Source: Paracoccaceae bacterium (GTDB taxonomy: Bacteria > Pseudomonadota > Alphaproteobacteria > Rhodobacterales > Rhodobacteraceae). From it: a stretch of 64,000 nucleotides of DNA. The stretch spans positions 1 through 64,000 of the forward strand of contig JAIOYF010000002.1 of assembly GCA_021741245.1 (NCBI GenBank), written 5' to 3'. Made by a program: the position numbers and the translations under genes. Under the pieces are notes generated by a model. It worked only from the letters and a program-made list of their open reading frames with translations, was not told the origin of the DNA and did not search any database. Positions 8,878-17,810 of this stretch are shown piece after piece (the first letter of the stretch is position 1; the number at the start of each line of letters is the position of its first letter).

Positions 8878-9477
8878 ATGAGCTTTTGCCTGATGCTGGA
8901 TGTTGACGGTGTGCTGATCAGTGGCCGCCCGGATGATGGGCAGGCCTGGAGCACTAGCCTTGCCACCGATCTGGGGATTGATCCCACGCGGCTTCAAACC
9001 GCTTTCTTCCGTCCCTATTGGGCGCAGATCGTGACGGGAAAGCTGGATCTGGCCGAAACCCTTGCCACCTGCCTGCCCCGCGTTGGCGCGCGCATCAGCG
9101 CCCGCGACTTCATCGACTATTGGTTCACCCGCGACTCCCGTATCAATCGGGAGGTGGTCGAGGATGTCGGGCTTTTGCGGGCCAAGGGGATCAGGGTGAT
9201 CCTTGCGACCAATCAAGAGCATCTACGGGCCGCGCATCTGATGGATGGCTTGGGCCTGCGCAAGCATGTCGATGGCATGGTCTATTCCGCACAACTGGGG
9301 GCGCGCAAACCCGAGCGCGCCTTTTTCACCGCAGCGGCCGCACAGGTGGTCATGCCGCCCTCCTCGCTGCTGCTGGTCGATGACACCCGCGCCAATATCA
9401 CCGCCGCCCGCGCCGCGGGCTGGCGGGCGTGGCTCTGGTCGGGGAACCGGCGGCTGCGCGATCTGACAGACCTTTAG
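8878..9477 (+). CDS. HAD-superfamily hydrolase (HAD-IA like)
   Basis: 199 residues with HAD motif I MLDVDGVLISG, motif II ILATNQ, motif III Lys in GARKPERAFF and motif IV LLLVDDTRANI. Probably a phosphatase acting on a small phosphorylated metabolite; the substrate cannot be inferred. It starts 67 bp after dapA on the same strand. Only a weak purine-rich stretch precedes the ATG. Confidence 0.8.
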   Translation: MSFCLMLDVDGVLISGRPDDGQAWSTSLATDLGIDPTRLQTAFFRPYWAQIVTGKLDLAETLATCLPRVGARISARDFIDYWFTRDSRINREVVEDVGLLRAKGIRVILATNQEHLRAAHLMDGLGLRKHVDGMVYSAQLGARKPERAFFTAAAAQVVMPPSSLLLVDDTRANITAARAAGWRAWLWSGNRRLRDLTDL

Positions 9478-9568
9478 GCGCGGTGGGATGGCCACGCCCC
9501 GGCCGGACGGCTTGACGCTGGCACCGCCCTCGCCCACAACGGCGCAAGCCTGACAGAAAGCGCGCCAA

Positions 9569-10462
9569 ATGCCGATGAACGACAATCTACGCGGTGCGGC
9601 CTTTATGGTGGCGTCCATGGCGGGATTTGCGGTGGAGGATGTCTTTCTGAAATCCGCCGCGCGGGTGATGCCCTTGGGTCAAGTAATCTTGATCGTCGGG
9701 CTTTGCGGAATGCTGGTCTTTGCCCTGATGGCGCGCAGTCGGGGCGAGGCGATCTTGCACCCCGTGATGTTGACCAAGCCGCTGTTGATCCGATCCGGGT
9801 TCGAGGTGTCGGGACGGCTGTTTTATTCGCTGGCCATTGCGCTGACGCCGCTTTCGACCACATCGGCGATCTTGCAAGCAACGCCCCTGTTCGTTGTGGC
9901 GGCGGCGGCGCTTTTGTTTAAGGAACAGGTTGGTTGGCGGCGATGGTCTGCGGTTTGTGTCGGCTTTGTCGGCGTGCTGATCATCTTGCGGCCGGGGCTT
10001 TCGGGATTTTCACTGCTGTCTTTGTTGGCGGTTGCAGGCATGATCGGCTTTGCCGGACGCGATCTGGCCACCCGCGCCGCGCCAAAGGTGTTGTCCAACC
10101 GTCAACTGGGCATCGCGGGGTTTGCGATGCTGGCCTTGGCCGGGGCGATCCTTCTTGGCTATAGCGGCGGGGCGAAACTGCCGGATGGTGCGGGCTTTGC
10201 CCTTTTGGCGGGCAATGCGGTCTTTGCCATCCTTGGCTATCATGCGCTGACCTCGGCCATGCGGACGGGCGAAGTCGGCTTTGTTACACCCTTTCGCTAC
10301 ACCAGACTGGTCTTTGCCATGATCCTTGCCGTCCTTGTCTTTGGCGAGCGGCCAGATCTTTTCACCCTGATCGGGTCGGCACTGATTGTTTCCTCGGGCA
10401 TCTACACATTGATCCGAGGGAATCGACGCAAAGCAGAAGGCGAATCAACGGCATCCCGTTGA
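9569..10462 (+). CDS. EamA/DMT-family transporter
   Basis: 297 residues with about ten membrane helices in two EamA repeats. The first repeat ends LLFKEQVGWRRWSAVCVGFVG and the second VFGERPDLFTLIGSALIVSSG. It resembles the transporter at 4910 but is clearly a separate paralogue. Predicted inner-membrane exporter of an unknown small molecule. It is alone on its strand, with 206 bp before the next gene. Confidence 0.82.
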   Translation: MPMNDNLRGAAFMVASMAGFAVEDVFLKSAARVMPLGQVILIVGLCGMLVFALMARSRGEAILHPVMLTKPLLIRSGFEVSGRLFYSLAIALTPLSTTSAILQATPLFVVAAAALLFKEQVGWRRWSAVCVGFVGVLIILRPGLSGFSLLSLLAVAGMIGFAGRDLATRAAPKVLSNRQLGIAGFAMLALAGAILLGYSGGAKLPDGAGFALLAGNAVFAILGYHALTSAMRTGEVGFVTPFRYTRLVFAMILAVLVFGERPDLFTLIGSALIVSSGIYTLIRGNRRKAEGESTASR

Positions 10463-10669
10463 AACATCAAAGATAACGAAGGGTTAACGCGACCCTGCCG
10501 TAGAAACCCGAGCCGGCAGGTCTGCGGCATCGTCGTGCCATCAGAAACAATGCCGTCACATAGTCTCAGCTAAGTCGAAAATTTGGCAAAATCCGGGTGC
10601 TTCTTGGGCGCATGGCCGTATTGGCCGCCACAAGTGTGAACCAAAACCCAACAACCGGAGGATAAGCCT
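10463..10669. other. 207-bp intergenic region ahead of the Hint-domain gene
   Basis: No gene or clear hairpin terminator is visible. A palindromic run TGGCCGTATTGGCCGCC lies near 10613-10629, and the Hint-domain gene has a strong ACCGGAGGATA ribosome-binding site just before its ATG at 10670. The promoter of that gene presumably lies here. Confidence 0.35.
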
Positions 10670-11254
10670 ATGTTCTTGAAAGATTTCACCCGCACTGCCG
10701 CCCCTGCATCCATTACAACAATCATTCCAGCCCCCGCGATGACGGGCCTTAGCAGTGGCTGCTTGGTCGACACGCCAAAGGGTTGGGTTGCAGCGGCAGA
10801 TTTGCGTATCGGGATGCGGGTGCACAGCCTTGATGGTGGCGAGGTCATGATCCTGGGCCTTGATCGCACCCCTGTTGTCCGGCAGCCCGCCGTTGTGATT
10901 GGTGGGGGCGTGGCCGGGAACTGCGCCGATCTGTTGATGCCCCTGGGCCAGCATCTGCTTGTGGATACATTGGACGACCCCAATTTTCCCGACGCCGAAG
11001 TTGTCCTTGTGCCTGCCGAGGCATGGCTTGGCCAACCCGGAACGTGTGAAATGACCATGACGGATGAGCTGACCACGCCCCTTTTTGCGGATGAAGAGAT
11101 TCTGTGGGTCAACTCTGGCACCTTGATCCATTGCCCGTCAGTTGCGTTCGGGGCGGGGCTTGTTCCAGACAGCCCCTTCTTTGACCGGCTTTCCCTTGAC
11201 GCGGCCCGTGCCTTTTTGACGCGCCGTGCCGCGCGTCTGGCCGCCTGTGCCTAA
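10670..11254 (+). CDS. Hint (hedgehog/intein) domain protein, small
   Basis: 194 residues with a single recognisable Hint module. It starts at Cys in SSGCLVDTPKGWVAAADLRIGMRV, the pattern seen in the Hint_2-type proteins abundant in Rhodobacterales. Later blocks LMPLGQHLLVDT and DEEILWVNSGTLIH correspond to the usual HRLL/GEVLV strands, but the His of the canonical HR motif is part of GQH here. In inteins and hedgehog proteins this fold performs N-S acyl shift and self-cleavage. What the bacterial stand-alone forms do is not established. No signal peptide and no large partner domain are visible. Confidence 0.7.
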   Translation: MFLKDFTRTAAPASITTIIPAPAMTGLSSGCLVDTPKGWVAAADLRIGMRVHSLDGGEVMILGLDRTPVVRQPAVVIGGGVAGNCADLLMPLGQHLLVDTLDDPNFPDAEVVLVPAEAWLGQPGTCEMTMTDELTTPLFADEEILWVNSGTLIHCPSVAFGAGLVPDSPFFDRLSLDAARAFLTRRAARLAACA

Positions 11255-11314
11255 GGCCGGGCGTTACCATGTGATCTGGACTTGTGCGCGAACTGCGCTT
11301 ATCTGACGACGACC

Positions 11315-11794
11315 ATGGTTCAGAAATCCGATCCAAATTCCAAGCTGATTGCCGAAAACCGCCGCGCCCGGTTTGATTTCCATATCGAATCCGATCTGGA
11401 GGCTGGAATCATCCTTCTGGGGTCCGAAGTCAAAAGTCTGCGCAAGGGCGGGTCGAACATCGGCGAAAGCTATGCCTCGGTCGAGGGGGGCGAACTTTGG
11501 CTGATCAACGGCTATATCGCGCCCTATGTTCAGGCAAAGACATGGGGACATGACGAGCGCAGACGCCGCAAGCTGTTGGTATCAAAGCGCGAGTTGAGCC
11601 GGTTGTGGAATGCCACTGCGCGCGAGGGCATGACCATCGTGCCCATGAAAATGTATTTCAACGACCGTGGGATCGTGAAGATCAAACTGGGCGTCGCCAA
11701 AGGCAAAAAGCTGGCGGACAAGCGGGAAACCAGCGCAAAGCGTGACTGGGAACGCCAGAAAGCCCGGATCTTGAAGCAAAACAACCGCGACTAG
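11315..11794 (+). CDS. smpB: SsrA-binding protein
   Basis: 159 residues, standard length. It has the core beta-barrel motifs [26 protein letters not shown] and the lysine-rich C-terminal tail ([13 protein letters not shown]...AKRDWERQK) that enters the decoding centre. It carries tmRNA to stalled ribosomes for trans-translation. ATG at 11315 was chosen over an in-frame upstream start because the family begins a few residues before [11 protein letters not shown]. The ssrA gene is not in this window. Confidence 0.95.
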   Translation: MVQKSDPNSKLIAENRRARFDFHIESDLEAGIILLGSEVKSLRKGGSNIGESYASVEGGELWLINGYIAPYVQAKTWGHDERRRRKLLVSKRELSRLWNATAREGMTIVPMKMYFNDRGIVKIKLGVAKGKKLADKRETSAKRDWERQKARILKQNNRD

Positions 11795-12082
11795 GGCGGG
11801 CTTGCCACCCCTAGCCTACATGGCAATCCCGGTCAGGGATGTGATTGCTACCCCTGCTCTTGGCCAAAAGAGCCGAAACCGGATGTCTTTGGAATGATTT
11901 GGATGCCTGCCCCCTGTGTTCCTGTTGGGCATCGTCCGCGGTGCGGAAAACCGCATCACCAAGGGCCAATCTTGGTAAAATGCTTTTGATCCACGCCAAG
12001 AACCGCCGGAAAAGCCGCTCTGGCCTTGCCCTTGCACCCTGCGCCGATATATGCCGGAGGCAACCTGTGCGGAGCGTGCCCC
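11795..12082. other. 288-bp intergenic region between smpB and sseA
   Basis: No supported ORF. There are several short inverted repeats (for example TCTTGGCCAAAAGA at about 11859 and GCGGTGCGGAAAACCGC at about 11938), but none has a T-run characteristic of an intrinsic terminator. No tmRNA or SRP RNA signature was found. Probably the sseA leader plus the end of the smpB transcript. Confidence 0.35.
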
Positions 12083-12955
12083 ATGACATCCTTGGCGACC
12101 CCCTCTCCCCTTGACGACCCAAGAACCCTCGTCTCGACCGAGTGGTTGGCCGCGCATTTGAAAGACCCTGACTTGCGGGTTCTGGATGGGTCTTGGTTCA
12201 TGCCCGACTCGGGCCGCAACGCGCGCGCAGAATATGACGAAGGTCATATTCCCGGCTCTCGCTTTTTCGACATCGACGAAATCAGCGACCAGCGGTCCAA
12301 CCTGCCGCACATGGCCCCCCCGACCGAGAAATTCATAAGCCGGATGCGGGCCATGGGTGTGGGCGACGGGCATCAGGTTGTGGTCTATGACCGTTCGGGC
12401 CTGTTTTCGGCGGCGCGGGTCTGGTGGACCTTTCGTCTGATGGGCAAGATGGATGTGGCCGTTCTGGACGGTGGCTATCCCAAGTGGCTGGCCGAGGGAC
12501 GCGAGGTGGAAGACCTGCCCCCCGTCGTCAAGGATCGCCACATGACCGTCAGCCGACAGAACCAGATGGTCAAGGATGTGACGCAGGTGGCCCATGCCGC
12601 CAAATTGCTGCAAGCCGAGATCATCGACGCCCGCGCCGCCCCCCGCTTTAAGGGCGAGGTCGCAGAACCCCGTCCCGGCCTGCGTTCGGGGCATATTCCG
12701 GGGTCAAAGAACCTGCCTTTTGGCCGACTTTTGCGCCCTGATGGCACAATGAAATCCCCGGCAGAGCTGCGGCAGATTTTTGCCCAAGCGGATGTTGATC
12801 TTGCAAAACCGGCGATCACAACCTGCGGGTCAGGGGTCACCGCTGCCATCTTGTCGCTGGCGCTGGAACGCGTCGGCCACAGAAACCATGCGCTCTATGA
12901 CGGATCATGGTCCGAATGGGGCATGTACGAAGACCTCGCGGTCGCCAAAGGATAA
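12083..12955 (+). CDS. sseA: 3-mercaptopyruvate/thiosulfate sulfurtransferase
   Basis: 290 residues with two rhodanese domains: the first non-catalytic (LVSTEWLAAHL...DEGHIPGSRFFD), the second with the active-site loop TCGSGVTAA whose Cys carries the persulfide. The CGSGVT loop is typical of mercaptopyruvate sulfurtransferases rather than thiosulfate-specific rhodaneses. It transfers sulfane sulfur to a thiol acceptor. The gene stops seven bases before the aminotransferase start and is probably cotranscribed with it, giving a transamination/sulfur-transfer pair that could act on cysteine (inference). Confidence 0.88.
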   Translation: MTSLATPSPLDDPRTLVSTEWLAAHLKDPDLRVLDGSWFMPDSGRNARAEYDEGHIPGSRFFDIDEISDQRSNLPHMAPPTEKFISRMRAMGVGDGHQVVVYDRSGLFSAARVWWTFRLMGKMDVAVLDGGYPKWLAEGREVEDLPPVVKDRHMTVSRQNQMVKDVTQVAHAAKLLQAEIIDARAAPRFKGEVAEPRPGLRSGHIPGSKNLPFGRLLRPDGTMKSPAELRQIFAQADVDLAKPAITTCGSGVTAAILSLALERVGHRNHALYDGSWSEWGMYEDLAVAKG

Positions 12956-12962
12956 ACGCGAA

Positions 12963-14141
12963 ATGCTCGAAGCCCTGAACCCACAGCCGCAAGACAAGAT
13001 CTTGCAACTCATGGCCCTGTACCGTGAGGACCCGCGCACCGACAAGATCGACCTTGGCGTTGGCGTCTACAAGGACGCAACGGGCCTGACCCCGGTGATG
13101 CGTGCTGTCAAAGCCGCCGAGAAAAAGCTGTGGGAGGAAGAGAAAACCAAAACCTACACCGGCCTTGCCGGCGAGCCTGCCTTCAACGCCGCGATGGTCG
13201 GACTGATCTTGGGGGATGGCTTTGCCGACCGTGCAGCCTCGATCGCCACGCCGGGCGGCACCGGGGCCATTCGGCAGGCGCTGGAACTGATCCGCATGGC
13301 AAATCCAAAGGCGCGGGTCTGGATGAGCGCGCCCACTTGGCCCAACCACCCGTCCATCGTGAAATACCTTGGCATGACGGGCGTCGAATACCGCTATTTC
13401 GACTTGGCGACCTCGGGGATCGATTTTGACGGCCTGATGGCCGATCTTGAGGGCGTGGCCGAGGGCGATGCGATCCTGTTGCACGGTTGCTGTCACAACC
13501 CGACCGGGGCCAATCTGTCGACTGACCAATGGACAGACGTGATCGCCCTGTTGCAGCGCAAGGGTGCCATTCCTTTCGTCGACTTGGCCTATCAGGGCTT
13601 TGGCGATGGTCTTGACGAAGACGCCGTCGCCACACGGATGGTTGCGGCGGCCTTCCCCGAGGTTCTGATCGCGGCCTCTTGTTCAAAGAACTTTGGCATC
13701 TACCGCGAACGGACGGGCATTCTGATTGCGCTGACCTCACCCGACCGCAAGGCGGTGGTGCAGGGGAACCTCAATTTCCTAAACCGCCAGAACTACAGCT
13801 TTCCGCCCGACCACGGCGCGCGGGTGGTGACGATGATCCTGCAAGATCAGGCCCTTGCCGCCGACTGGTGCACGGAACTGGAAGAGGTGCGCCGGAACAT
13901 GCTGGGCCTGCGGCAATCGCTTGCCGATGAACTGCGGCGCGCCACGAATTCCGACCGCTTTGATTTCGTCGCCCACCACCGGGGCATGTTCAGCCGCCTT
14001 GGCCTGACCGAAGAACAGGTCAACGTTTTGCGCCAAGAGCACGGCATCTATATGGTGGGTGACAGCCGCATCAACATTGCCGGTCTAAATGCCCAGACGG
14101 TGCCGGTTCTTGCGGCCGCCATCGCCTCGGTCTGTGGCTAA
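12963..14141 (+). CDS. tyrB: Aromatic/aspartate aminotransferase, class I
   Basis: 392 residues of the AspC/TyrB fold-type I family. It has LGVGVYKD near the N terminus, GCCHNPTGANLS, the Asp/Tyr contact FVDLAYQGFGDG, the PLP-binding Lys in ASCSKNFGIYRERTG and the C-terminal substrate-carboxylate Arg in DSRINIAGLN. It uses 2-oxoglutarate/glutamate and interconverts aspartate or aromatic amino acids with their keto acids; tyrB versus aspC cannot be separated by eye. Tightly downstream of sseA. The protease gene starts within its last codons. Confidence 0.88.
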   Translation: MLEALNPQPQDKILQLMALYREDPRTDKIDLGVGVYKDATGLTPVMRAVKAAEKKLWEEEKTKTYTGLAGEPAFNAAMVGLILGDGFADRAASIATPGGTGAIRQALELIRMANPKARVWMSAPTWPNHPSIVKYLGMTGVEYRYFDLATSGIDFDGLMADLEGVAEGDAILLHGCCHNPTGANLSTDQWTDVIALLQRKGAIPFVDLAYQGFGDGLDEDAVATRMVAAAFPEVLIAASCSKNFGIYRERTGILIALTSPDRKAVVQGNLNFLNRQNYSFPPDHGARVVTMILQDQALAADWCTELEEVRRNMLGLRQSLADELRRATNSDRFDFVAHHRGMFSRLGLTEEQVNVLRQEHGIYMVGDSRINIAGLNAQTVPVLAAAIASVCG

Positions 14142-14829
14142 CCGCCAAAATGCACGCGCCGCTGCCGCCATTGTGGCGGCGCTTGCCCTTGGGCCTCAGG
14201 CAAGCTGGGCTGAAGATCAGCCCTCCGCGATTGGGCGCCTGTCGACGCAAAAGGGTGACTCCCTTGGCGGATTTTGCACCGGAGTGCTGGTCGCACCTGA
14301 TCTTGTCATGACAGCCGGGCATTGTTTGCCCAGCCCGTTTAAATCCGGCATGCAGACCTATCGGTTCGATCCCGGCTATGGACATGGGCCTACGGCCACC
14401 GGATATGTCGGGCAAGTCTTCATCAACATGCCCTATCGGCCCGAGGGGCCGCTGAAACTTGAAAATGACATTGCTTTCCTAAAGCTTGATCAACCCGTGC
14501 CGGAAGAAGTTGCAACGCCGCTGCAGATTCTTGGCGATAAGGTCCCCAAGACCACTGTATTTTGGGGCTATGACGGCAGGCGGCCCGAGCGGGGGCCGGT
14601 TCCCAGAACATGCAGGCTGCAGGCGGAGTTCCCAATGGGTGTGCCGACCATCGTGGGCCTGTCATGCAAGGCTGTGGGTGGCAACTCGGGCGCCCCCTTG
14701 CTTGTGCGGGTTGGAACGCAATGGCAGGTGGCGGCCGTCCTTGTCGCCCGGACCGAAGGGAAGATGGGCTCCCTTGCCGTTATTCCACCGCCAGACTTGC
14801 CCGAGATCTTGCTCCCCTCTGACAAATAG
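14134..14829 (+). CDS. Secreted trypsin-like serine protease
   Basis: 231 residues with a signal peptide (hydrophobic stretch AAAAIVAALALGPQASWA). The chymotrypsin-fold triad is visible: His in MTAGHC, Asp in ENDIAFLKL and Ser in CKAVGGNSGAPLL. Conserved CTGVLVAPDLV precedes the His. Likely periplasmic or exported. I favour the GTG at 14134, which overlaps the aminotransferase stop and gives a good signal peptide. Four cysteines could form two disulfides. Substrate unknown. Confidence 0.75.
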   Translation: MANRQNARAAAAIVAALALGPQASWAEDQPSAIGRLSTQKGDSLGGFCTGVLVAPDLVMTAGHCLPSPFKSGMQTYRFDPGYGHGPTATGYVGQVFINMPYRPEGPLKLENDIAFLKLDQPVPEEVATPLQILGDKVPKTTVFWGYDGRRPERGPVPRTCRLQAEFPMGVPTIVGLSCKAVGGNSGAPLLVRVGTQWQVAAVLVARTEGKMGSLAVIPPPDLPEILLPSDK

Positions 14830-14943
14830 CCACAGGGGGCGCGGTACATCGTTCCGACCCCGATATGGAAGACTGGCCAGTCCCAGAGCACTCCCAAACA
14901 CCCCACAGCTTATTGCACGAAACCTTGGGCAGTTCGTCAGCCC

Positions 14944-15372
14944 CTAAACCTTTAGGGCCACCAATATTGCGCCGACACCGATCAGCCCAACCCCGGCCCA
15001 GTTGATCGCCGACAGCTTTTCGCCCAGAAACATTGCCCCCAAAACAGCCACGAAAACCACACTCAGCTTGTCCAATGGTGCCACGCGGGCGGCATCGCCA
15101 ATCTTTAACGCGCGAAAATAGCACAGCCACGACGCCCCCGTGGCGAGGCCTGACAGAGTCAGGAAAATCGCGGTTCGGGGAGACAGGTCAAAGGGGCTTT
15201 CCCATTGCCCCGTTGCGGTCAGAAGTGCCGCCAAAACGATCACCACGACGCAGGTGCGCACAAAGGTTGCAAAGTCTGACCCAACCTGCGCGACCCCAAT
15301 TTTCGCGAAAAGTGCGGTCAGAGCCGCAAAGACCGCAGCAGAAAGCGCCCAGAATTGCCAACTCGTCGTCAT
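14944..15372 (-). CDS. Small EamA-family membrane protein (single repeat)
   Basis: 142 residues with about five hydrophobic helices, equal to one EamA repeat rather than the usual two. It contains CYFRALKIGDAARVAPLDKLSV and ends FLGEKLSAINWAGVGLIGVGAILVAL, the canonical EamA tail. Such half-size proteins probably work as dimers. ATG at 15372 (MTTSWQFWAL). Convergent with the protease gene and divergent from the DoxX gene. Substrate not predictable. Confidence 0.75.
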   Translation of the reverse strand: MTTSWQFWALSAAVFAALTALFAKIGVAQVGSDFATFVRTCVVVIVLAALLTATGQWESPFDLSPRTAIFLTLSGLATGASWLCYFRALKIGDAARVAPLDKLSVVFVAVLGAMFLGEKLSAINWAGVGLIGVGAILVALKV

Positions 15373-15497
15373 TGCCAAGTATCCTTCCCATAGTCTTCCG
15401 GCAGGGTGTCTCATTTTCGGGCGATAGCACAGGGCCTTTGAAACTTTCTGGCGTTTGGCCCCGTAACTTCCCTGCCATCACCGGGAAGGGGGGCACC

Positions 15498-15839
15498 ATG
15501 TATCTTGCAAGTCGACTGTTGCTTGGCCTGCTGTTCTTGGGCGGAGCCGCCCAAAAGGCCATTGATCCTGCCCCGGTTCAAATGCTGCTTGGCCTCGCCG
15601 GGTTGCCAAGCGCATTGGTCTGGCCTGCCCTTGCCTTCAATCTGATTGCAGGGGTCTGCCTGTTGACGGGGCCACATGTCAGACTCTGGGCCGTGCTTCT
15701 GGCCCTTTATTGCATCGCGACGAGCTTTTTCCACCTGCTGCTACCAGACGCGTGGCGGGTTACGATTTTTGTCAAGAACTGGGCCATTGCAGGTGGCTTG
15801 CTGGCGGTGGCCGAGGTGGAAAGGCTGCGCCAAGCCTAG
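15498..15839 (+). CDS. DoxX-family membrane protein
   Basis: 113 residues with four predicted membrane helices and the DoxX-like opening LASRLLLGLLFLGGAAQKAIDP. A GGGAAGGGGGG ribosome-binding site precedes ATG 15498. DoxX proteins are membrane proteins linked to redox processes in some bacteria, but no function can be assigned here. Monocistronic between an EamA gene and the amtB terminator. Confidence 0.7.
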   Translation: MYLASRLLLGLLFLGGAAQKAIDPAPVQMLLGLAGLPSALVWPALAFNLIAGVCLLTGPHVRLWAVLLALYCIATSFFHLLLPDAWRVTIFVKNWAIAGGLLAVAEVERLRQA

Positions 15840-15896
15840 CAGAGGCGAAAGGCGAGCCGCGCCAGCCCCATCATCCTTTTGGAAAGCAATGAAAAA

Positions 15897-15920
15897 GGCC
15901 CCAACCTTGCGGTTGGGGCC
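15897..15920 (-). terminator. Intrinsic terminator of glnK-amtB
   Basis: A perfect 10-bp stem, GGCCCCAACC-TTGC-GGTTGGGGCC, is followed on the minus strand by TTTTT. It lies 51 bp beyond the amtB stop. Confidence 0.85.
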
Positions 15921-15970
15921 AGACTCAGGCCGACAGGGAGGAGGAGGGTCGAACCTTATATCCCGTGGGA

Positions 15971-17338
15971 TCAGTTGTGATAGGCCTGCTCGCCATGCGA
16001 GGTCAGGTCAAGGCCCTGACGCTCGGTGTCTGCATCAACACGCAGGCCGATGGTCATGTCGATCAGCTTGAACAAGACGATCGAGACTACACCCGACCAT
16101 GCGATCGTGATCAGCACGCCTTCGATCTGGATCCAAAGCTGCGTCATCATCTCGTAGTCGTCGCCCTTTACCCCACCGAAAGCTGCGGCCGAGAAGACAC
16201 CGGTCAGAACAGCACCGATGATGCCGCCCACGCCATGGATGCCGAACACGTCAAGGCTGTCGTCATACTTCAGCTTTTGCTTCACCACGGTGACGAAGAA
16301 GTAGCAGCAGATGCTGGCGATCACACCCAGGGCGATTGCGCCCATCGGACCGATGGTGCCACACGCCGGGGTGACGGCAACAAGACCAGCCACCATACCC
16401 GAGGCCGCGCCCAGCATGGATGCCTTGCCGCGCTGCATTCCTTCGATCCCAGCCCAAGCCAGCGTTGCCGCTGCTGTGGCGATAAAGGTGTTGATCATCG
16501 CAAGCGTCGCGCCGCCATTGGCCTCAAGGTTGGAGCCGACGTTAAAGCCGAACCAGCCAACCCACAGCATCGACGCGCCAACCATGGTCAGCACCATCGA
16601 GTGCGGTGCCATGTTGTCTTTGCCAAAGCCCACGCGCTGTCCGATCATGATGCAGCCAACCAAAGCCGCGATCCCGGCGTTGATGTGCACCACGGTGCCG
16701 CCAGCAAAGTCGATTGCGCCTTTTACAAACAAATATCCGTTTGCATCCCAAACCATGTGGGCGATCGGGAAGTAGGAGAAGGTTCCCCACAGGACCGAGA
16801 ACACCAACACGGCCTTGAACTTCACCCGCTCGGCGAAGGCGCCGATGATCAGGGCGGGCGTGATCGCCGCAAAGGTCATCTGGAAGGCGATGAACAGGTG
16901 CTCAGGGATGACATATCCCGCGCTGAAGGTGGCCGCCATGCTGTCTGCCGTCACGCCTGCCAAGAACATCTTGGCCGTACCGCCCCACCATGCGCTGGTC
17001 GATCCGCCAAAGGCGAAAGAATAGCCATAGACGACCCATACGATCATCATCACACAGGCAATGACCGTGGTCTGCATCAGGACCGAAAGCATGTTCTTTG
17101 ACCGCACAAGGCCGCCGTAAAACAGCGCAAGGCCCGGAATTGTCATGAAAAGGACCAGGACGGTCGAGGTCATCATCCATGAGACGTCGCCCTTGTCCAT
17201 CACCGGGACAACTTCGGCTGCAACTTCAGCAACGGCATCGGTTGCTGTTGCCGCGGCTTCCTGCGCCCAGACGGGAAGGCTTGCAAAAAGTGACGCACCA
17301 AGCGCCGCCAAGCCAAAAATTTTAGAAGGATTGTTCAT
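15971..17338 (-). CDS. amtB: Ammonium transporter
   Basis: 455 residues: a cleavable signal-like N terminus (to about residue 25, PVWAQEA), then eleven membrane helices. The ammonia-conducting twin histidines lie in HSMVLTMVGASMLWVGWFGF and DVFGIHGVGGIIGAVLTG. It moves ammonium across the inner membrane as a trimer and is blocked by GlnK. It lies 28 bp after glnK on the same strand, the classic glnK-amtB pair, and ends at a strong terminator. Confidence 0.95.
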   Translation of the reverse strand: MNNPSKIFGLAALGASLFASLPVWAQEAAATATDAVAEVAAEVVPVMDKGDVSWMMTSTVLVLFMTIPGLALFYGGLVRSKNMLSVLMQTTVIACVMMIVWVVYGYSFAFGGSTSAWWGGTAKMFLAGVTADSMAATFSAGYVIPEHLFIAFQMTFAAITPALIIGAFAERVKFKAVLVFSVLWGTFSYFPIAHMVWDANGYLFVKGAIDFAGGTVVHINAGIAALVGCIMIGQRVGFGKDNMAPHSMVLTMVGASMLWVGWFGFNVGSNLEANGGATLAMINTFIATAAATLAWAGIEGMQRGKASMLGAASGMVAGLVAVTPACGTIGPMGAIALGVIASICCYFFVTVVKQKLKYDDSLDVFGIHGVGGIIGAVLTGVFSAAAFGGVKGDDYEMMTQLWIQIEGVLITIAWSGVVSIVLFKLIDMTIGLRVDADTERQGLDLTSHGEQAYHN

Positions 17339-17366
17339 TGTTTCGTTTCCCCTTGCATCCGGCCGC

Positions 17367-17705
17367 TTACAGCGCGTCATCATTGGTTTCGCCGGTGCGC
17401 ACACGCACGGCATGCTGCACATCCAGCACAAATATTTTTCCGTCACCGATCTTGTCGGTCTTGGCGGTCGTACGGATTGTCTCGACAACGGAGTCTGCGA
17501 GGCTGTCGCTGACCACGATTTCAAGTCTGACCTTTGGCACGAAGTTCACGGCATATTCTGCGCCGCGATAGATCTCGGTGTGGCCCGATTGGCTGCCAAA
17601 ACCCTTTATCTCGGTCACCATCATGCCGCGCACGCCGATAATGGTCAGCGCTTCGCGGACCTCCTCGAGCTTGAACGGTTTGATTGCTGCAATGATGAGT
17701 TTCAC
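17367..17705 (-). CDS. glnK: Nitrogen regulatory protein PII
   Basis: 112 residues, exact family length. It has MKLIIAAIKPFKLEEVREAL, the T-loop with the uridylylated Tyr in GAEYAVNFVPK and GKIFVLDVQHAVRVRTGE. It senses 2-oxoglutarate and ATP/ADP, and gates AmtB. The start is GTG at 17705, since no ATG fits, with GGAAGGGGAAA upstream. Being first in an operon with amtB argues for GlnK rather than GlnB. The upstream region is AT-rich and carries a TTGCAC direct repeat. Confidence 0.93.
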   Translation of the reverse strand: MKLIIAAIKPFKLEEVREALTIIGVRGMMVTEIKGFGSQSGHTEIYRGAEYAVNFVPKVRLEIVVSDSLADSVVETIRTTAKTDKIGDGKIFVLDVQHAVRVRTGETNDDAL

Positions 17706-17810
17706 GTCTTTCCCCTTCCTTCTGGTGGGACCCGGGGGCGGGTCCTTGCGATCAGAAGCAGGGAATTGACGGGGCAGAACAAGGTAACACCGGCATAACT
17801 TCGCCCATCA

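Noticed and set aside
11795-12082. Possible tmRNA (ssrA) next to smpB
   Set aside because: No tag-peptide reading frame or tRNA-like acceptor ending in CCA could be found in the 288-bp gap on either strand.
15941-15960. A GGTCGAACC string resembling a tRNA T-arm
   Set aside because: No acceptor, D or anticodon stems can be built around it.
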